Below, piece by piece: positions 60,922-64,000 of a stretch of DNA of 64,000 nucleotides. The DNA comes from Echinometra lucunter (taxonomy: Eukaryota; Echinodermata; Echinoidea; Camarodonta; Echinometridae), in NCBI GenBank assembly GCA_029962745.1, contig CM057161.1, positions 3,933,521 through 3,997,520 of the forward strand, read 5' to 3'. Every line of letters begins with the position of its first letter. Positions within the stretch are counted from its first letter, which is position 1. Both the position numbers and the translations under genes were made by a program. The notes beneath the pieces were generated by a model that made no database searches, had not been told where the DNA came from, and worked only from the letters and a program-made list of their open reading frames with translations.

Positions 60922-61218
60922 CTGGAGAAAACTGGGCGACACATTAAAGTCGGAATACATTATCAGTTCACAAATAAAAATATTTGTGGACGATTCTTCT
61001 AAGAACATCTGGTTATCAAAGACACCAAGTATGCATTTCAGAATTTTCATGGACTGAGTCTACTCTACATACTACTCCATTACATCTGGCCAACCTGCCA
61101 AACTCCCAAACTGGGGCCAGAATAAAGACAGGTATCCCCCCAAAACACCTCAGTTGGTAAAGAGACATTGTATAGGCGCTATACAAATATGGTAAATATA
61201 ATTATTACACAGACTTAC

Positions 61219-61603
61219 ATGTGTAACCTGACTTCCAGGGGCTTCTTCTCCTTCATTACCCCAGTTTCTGGAATGAATTCTCGACTGGATCTCTTCTTCT
61301 CCTCCTTTGCTTTCTTCTCCTATTTCCTTTCTTCTTTTCATCCATCGCTTTTCCAGCTCTTCCTCCCATCACTCTTCCCTTTCTTGTTACCCTTCCTTTG
61401 AAGCTTAACCTTCTCATCCCCTCCTCTCCTTGGTCCTCCACCTTCTCCTTCTGCTTTCTCCATCTCACTCTTCTCCTCCACCTCTTCCTTGGTCTCCATG
61501 TTTTCTATGACCTTGACAGATTTCTTGAGCTGGGCATTGATACCCATCAGCTTGTGGCATATTGTTTGCAACTCTTGGCTAGATCTTGAGATGACAAGCA
61601 CAC
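61219..61603 (-). pseudogene. exon C copy C2
   Basis: It reads GVLVISRSSQELQTICHKLM and on through ENMETKEEVEEKSEMEKAEG. An internal deletion between two AGCTGGAAA segments shifts the frame after KSWKS. The closing RSSREFIPETGVMKEKKPLE is intact in the common frame. Confidence 0.65.
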
Positions 61604-61971
61604 CTGTTTGGGCAAATAAAGAAAAAAAACAGAAAGTAACTAAAATCACACTAAAATCACACTTGTAAAAAATAAAAGTTATGTAGGTAGTTGTTTTCTT
61701 TTTAAGTTGTCAGCTAATGAGAAAGATTGAATTTTGAAAACCTAAACCTATTCACAATAATCATATAACAATCTGACTGATTTCTTACTGGCTGGATTTA
61801 AATAAATACAGTTCCCATTCCTTGATGGGCATTAAGTGAGAAACTGCAGCTGAAGCTAGGGCCAAATAAAATACAGGTATCCCTAAAACAGAACATCTCA
61901 GTAGGTAAAGAGACATTGTATATGTTATACAATCACATATCTTGGTAAATATTATTATTACACAGACTTAC

Positions 61972-62418
61972 AGATTCTTCTATTCTTCTTCTCCTCTATT
62001 ACCCCAGGTTCTGGAGTCAATTCTCAACTGGATCTCTTCTTCTCTTCCTTTGCTTTCTTCTCCTCTTTTCCTGTCGTCTCCTCATCTGTTGTCTTTCCAG
62101 CTTTTCCTCCATGACTGACCTTACCACCTCCCTCCTTTGAGCTCCTGTCCCTGTCGCTCTTCCAGCTCTTCCTTCCATTGCTCTTCCCTTTCTTATTAAC
62201 CTTCCTTTGAAGCTAAACTTTCTTATCCCCTCCTCTCCCTGGTCCTCCACCTTCTCCTTCTGCTTTCTCCATCTCACTCTTCTCCTCCACCTCTTCCTTG
62301 GTCTCCATGCTTTCTATGACCTTCATAGATTTCTTGAGCTGGGCGTTGATACCGATCAGCTTGTAGCATGCCGTTAGTGTTTGCAGCTCTTGGCTAGATC
62401 TTGAGATGACAAGCACAC
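61972..62418 (-). pseudogene. exon C copy C1
   Basis: The longest copy (447 nt) preserves the middle (KEGGGKVSHGGKAGKTTDEE). TAG follows GGDKKV and TGA follows EKKRSS in the common frame, and the last codons are altered by a small deletion. Donor GTAAGT is present. Confidence 0.65.
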
Positions 62419-62619
62419 CTGTTTGGGCAAATAAAGAAAAAAAGCTGTTATGTGAAAACCAGAATGTAACTAGTATGCATACTTGAAAATAACTTTTATG
62501 TAAGTATTTTCTTTTTAATTTTCAGGTATTGAAGTTTGAAAACATAAACCTATTCACAATAATCATATCACAATCTGACTGATTTCTTACTGGCTGGATA
62601 TAAATCTGAAACTCTTTGA

Positions 62620-62706
62620 TCATAACCATCATCATTATCATCATCATCATCATCATCATCACTACCACCACCATCACCACCAGCACCACCAACACCTCCA
62701 CCACCA
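62620..62706. repeat. (ATC)n-(ACC)n microsatellite beside exon D1
   Basis: A shorter version of the tract at 60619-60812 in the same position relative to exon D. Confidence 0.9.
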
Positions 62707-62717
62707 CGGTTACATAC

Positions 62718-62815
62718 CACTTCGGTCGTCAGCAAACTGTTTACAGAGCAAGGCAAGCAAGACATCCTGATCATCCTCTTCACTAGAACCAAACAGCTCA
62801 CAAGACCACATGGAC
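62718..62815 (-). CDS. exon D copy D1, intact
   Basis: Acceptor TTTTTCTTCAG, donor GTATGT. It encodes SMWSCELFGSSEEDDQDVLL then ALLCKQFADDRSG, open throughout and in phase with the opening of exon C (G then VLVISRSS). Acidic, with no domain that I recognise. Confidence 0.5.
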
Positions 62816-63277
62816 CTGAAGAAAAATGGGAGACACAAAGTCGGAATACATCATTAATTCACAAATCATTATATTTGTAGATGATTCTTCCACAAAGCTC
62901 TGGTTACCAAAGACACCAAGTATACTTTAGAGGATTTCTGTAGATTGAATCTACTCTACATACATGAGTTTTTGCTACTTCTGGCCATCCTTCTAAACTC
63001 CCAGGTTGCTCAATCAGCAAAGAAATCAATGGCATTTCTGGATGTGACATCAATGAGTTGCAGAAAATTGGGCCTAATCTCACACGAGATGGATGGAATA
63101 AACAAAAGTTTTGATACTATTCAAATGACCATTAGGGGCCTCAATCAGAAAAAAAAAACAACAAATACATTGAATTATCCATAAAAAATTTAATCCTATT
63201 TTAGGGTCCTGTTTTTACTGCGTTGTAAGGTGTGTGTATAGACTTGTAGGCCTTTCCCAAAGAGCTGAAGCACTGAC

Positions 63278-63467
63278 CTGTACACATGTAGAAGTCGGAG
63301 AGCATCCCTGCACCCAATGTGGTTGGTCAGGGTGACTACAGCTGCTTCTGGCATGGTGATTCCTGTGTCGCCCTCTGGTGAAGTGCTACTTGGCCATTCT
63401 CCAGCTCCTGGGCTGCTAGGCTCAGTTCCTCCTTGGCTGAATGGACCTTTGCCGAGAAGTCCTGGAT
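63278..63467 (-). CDS. candidate exon B, unidentified protein
   Basis: Acceptor TGCTGTTTTAG, donor GTCAGT (63277-63272). One frame is open over all 190 nt (DPGLLGKGPFSQ through DALRLLHVYR). Another begins as a convincing helical sequence (IQDFSAKVHSAKEELSLAAQ and on to HQRATQES) but meets TAG at 63336-63338. Either the second frame is real and the exon is damaged, or the first is real. Splicing from the edge exon can support both. Confidence 0.35.
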
Positions 63468-63758
63468 CTAAAACAGCAATATACATAAATTACATCTTGG
63501 TCTGTTGACCCTACTATTATTGGTGAAAATGGGGTTCACAAGAGAGGGGGGAGGGGCATGTGACTGAACAACAAAGTCAAATACAATTTTGAGATATACC
63601 TCTTGAAGAGAGAACAGCAAGAGAACACATGGAGCATGCAAGTTTCTTATATGGGTGGACAGGCAGTTTGTAGGTGAACCCATTCTTAACCCTTGTTTGA
63701 GGAAAGAAACTGCCCCAAAATGACAGAACTCATACCAAAGTGAATAAAATTGAATCAT

Positions 63759-63920
63759 CTGGGTGCCGTTGCATAAAAACTTGCTATTATAGTAACTTTG
63801 CCATCAATGGTAACTACCATGGTAAAAATGCTCAACAGCCAATCAAAATCCAGTATTCCATGAATGTTACCATTGATGGAAAAGTTACTAAAATAGCAAC
63901 TTTTATGCAACGGCACCCAG
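63759..63920. mobile_element. 162-bp palindromic MITE
   Basis: Ends CTGGGTGCCGTTGCATAAAA and TTTTATGCAACGGCACCCAG are exact inverted repeats, with pairing continuing through AGTAACTTTGCCATCAATGG. The core AACAGCCAATCAAAATCC is shared in type with other families here. Confidence 0.85.
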
Positions 63921-63931
63921 GTATACCTCTG

Positions 63932-63991
63932 GGCAGTGTCGAAGCTTTTTTGTCCCACATGTTTCTGACTGCATCTCAGATTTTGGTACAT
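63932..63991 (-). CDS. candidate exon A at window edge
   Basis: The donor CCCAGAG then GTATACC is plausible and the acceptor may be GATCAG just before 63991. The frame in phase with the helical reading of exon B is VPKSEMQSETCGTKKLRHCP then E. Another frame gives a run phased with the alternative reading. The edge prevents a decision. Confidence 0.3.
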
Positions 63992-64000
63992 CTGATCAAT

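Larger units (their letters stand above)
51341..64000 (-). pseudogene. unidentified locus of tandemly duplicated exon pairs
   Basis: Two exon types recur on the minus strand. Exon D (about 98 nt, encoding SCELFGSSEEDDQDVLLALL then CKQ) ends in phase with exon C (385-447 nt, encoding GVLVISRSSQELQTI then coiled-coil and Lys/Glu-rich sequence, closing PEIRFHM-like). Copies: D at 62718-62815, 60823-60921 and 52522-52611; C at 61972-62418, 61219-61603, 54199-54637, 53099-53508 and a stub at 51341-51411. The introns, including an (ATC)n tract beside D, are duplicated too. Each C copy has its own stop or frameshift, yet all align to one common reading frame. I do not recognise the protein. The array may be a decayed internal duplication of a real gene extending right of the window. 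Confidence 0.6.

Overview
This is a window of AT-rich metazoan DNA. Every confident gene is split by GT-AG introns, intergenic spaces are large, and the sequence is packed with short inverted-repeat transposons, microsatellites, SINE and LINE tails and long poly-G/poly-C runs. The proteins and the kinds of repeats suggest a marine invertebrate deuterostome, and a sea-urchin-like echinoderm is my best guess. Nothing in the window proves the species.

Layout. (1) 1-10622, plus strand: the 3' part (nine exons) of an AtuA/DUF1446-family gene whose 5' end lies outside the window. (2) 14053-19206, plus strand: a complete five-exon RBX1/ROC1 gene, the RING-H2 subunit of cullin-RING ubiquitin ligases (112 aa). 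(3) 30115-43003, minus strand: a complete eight-exon ELMO-domain gene of the ELMOD1/2 type (300 aa), including a 25-nt micro-exon. RBX1 and ELMOD converge, and about 11 kb of repeats lies between their stop codons. (4) 51.3-64.0 kb, minus strand: a locus I could not identify, made of tandemly duplicated exon pairs. Most copies are broken by different frameshifts or stops. At least one further exon pair lies at the right edge.

The four loci show no shared pathway. RBX1 acts in ubiquitin transfer, ELMOD in Arf/Arl GTPase regulation, and the AtuA-like protein in an unknown, probably metabolic, role.

Most of the interest is in the mobile DNA. A 5746-bp element (54768-60513) has roughly 95-bp terminal inverted repeats and an exact 9-bp target duplication. 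It sits in an intron of the duplicated locus and carries splice-site-bounded, apparently non-coding segments and two younger hAT insertions. A 280-bp relative lies at 21210-21489. Several hAT-type elements have 8-bp duplications. Several TTAA-targeting families are present, one with an internal empty-site comparison and one stacked beside another at a single TTAA. Two terminal-repeat elements carry tandem 150-bp units, each holding a DR1-type nuclear-receptor motif. Many unrelated inverted-repeat families share an internal CCAATCA motif. The ELMOD gene also has a decayed duplicate of its first coding exon and a tandem duplication of an exon 6 splice acceptor.
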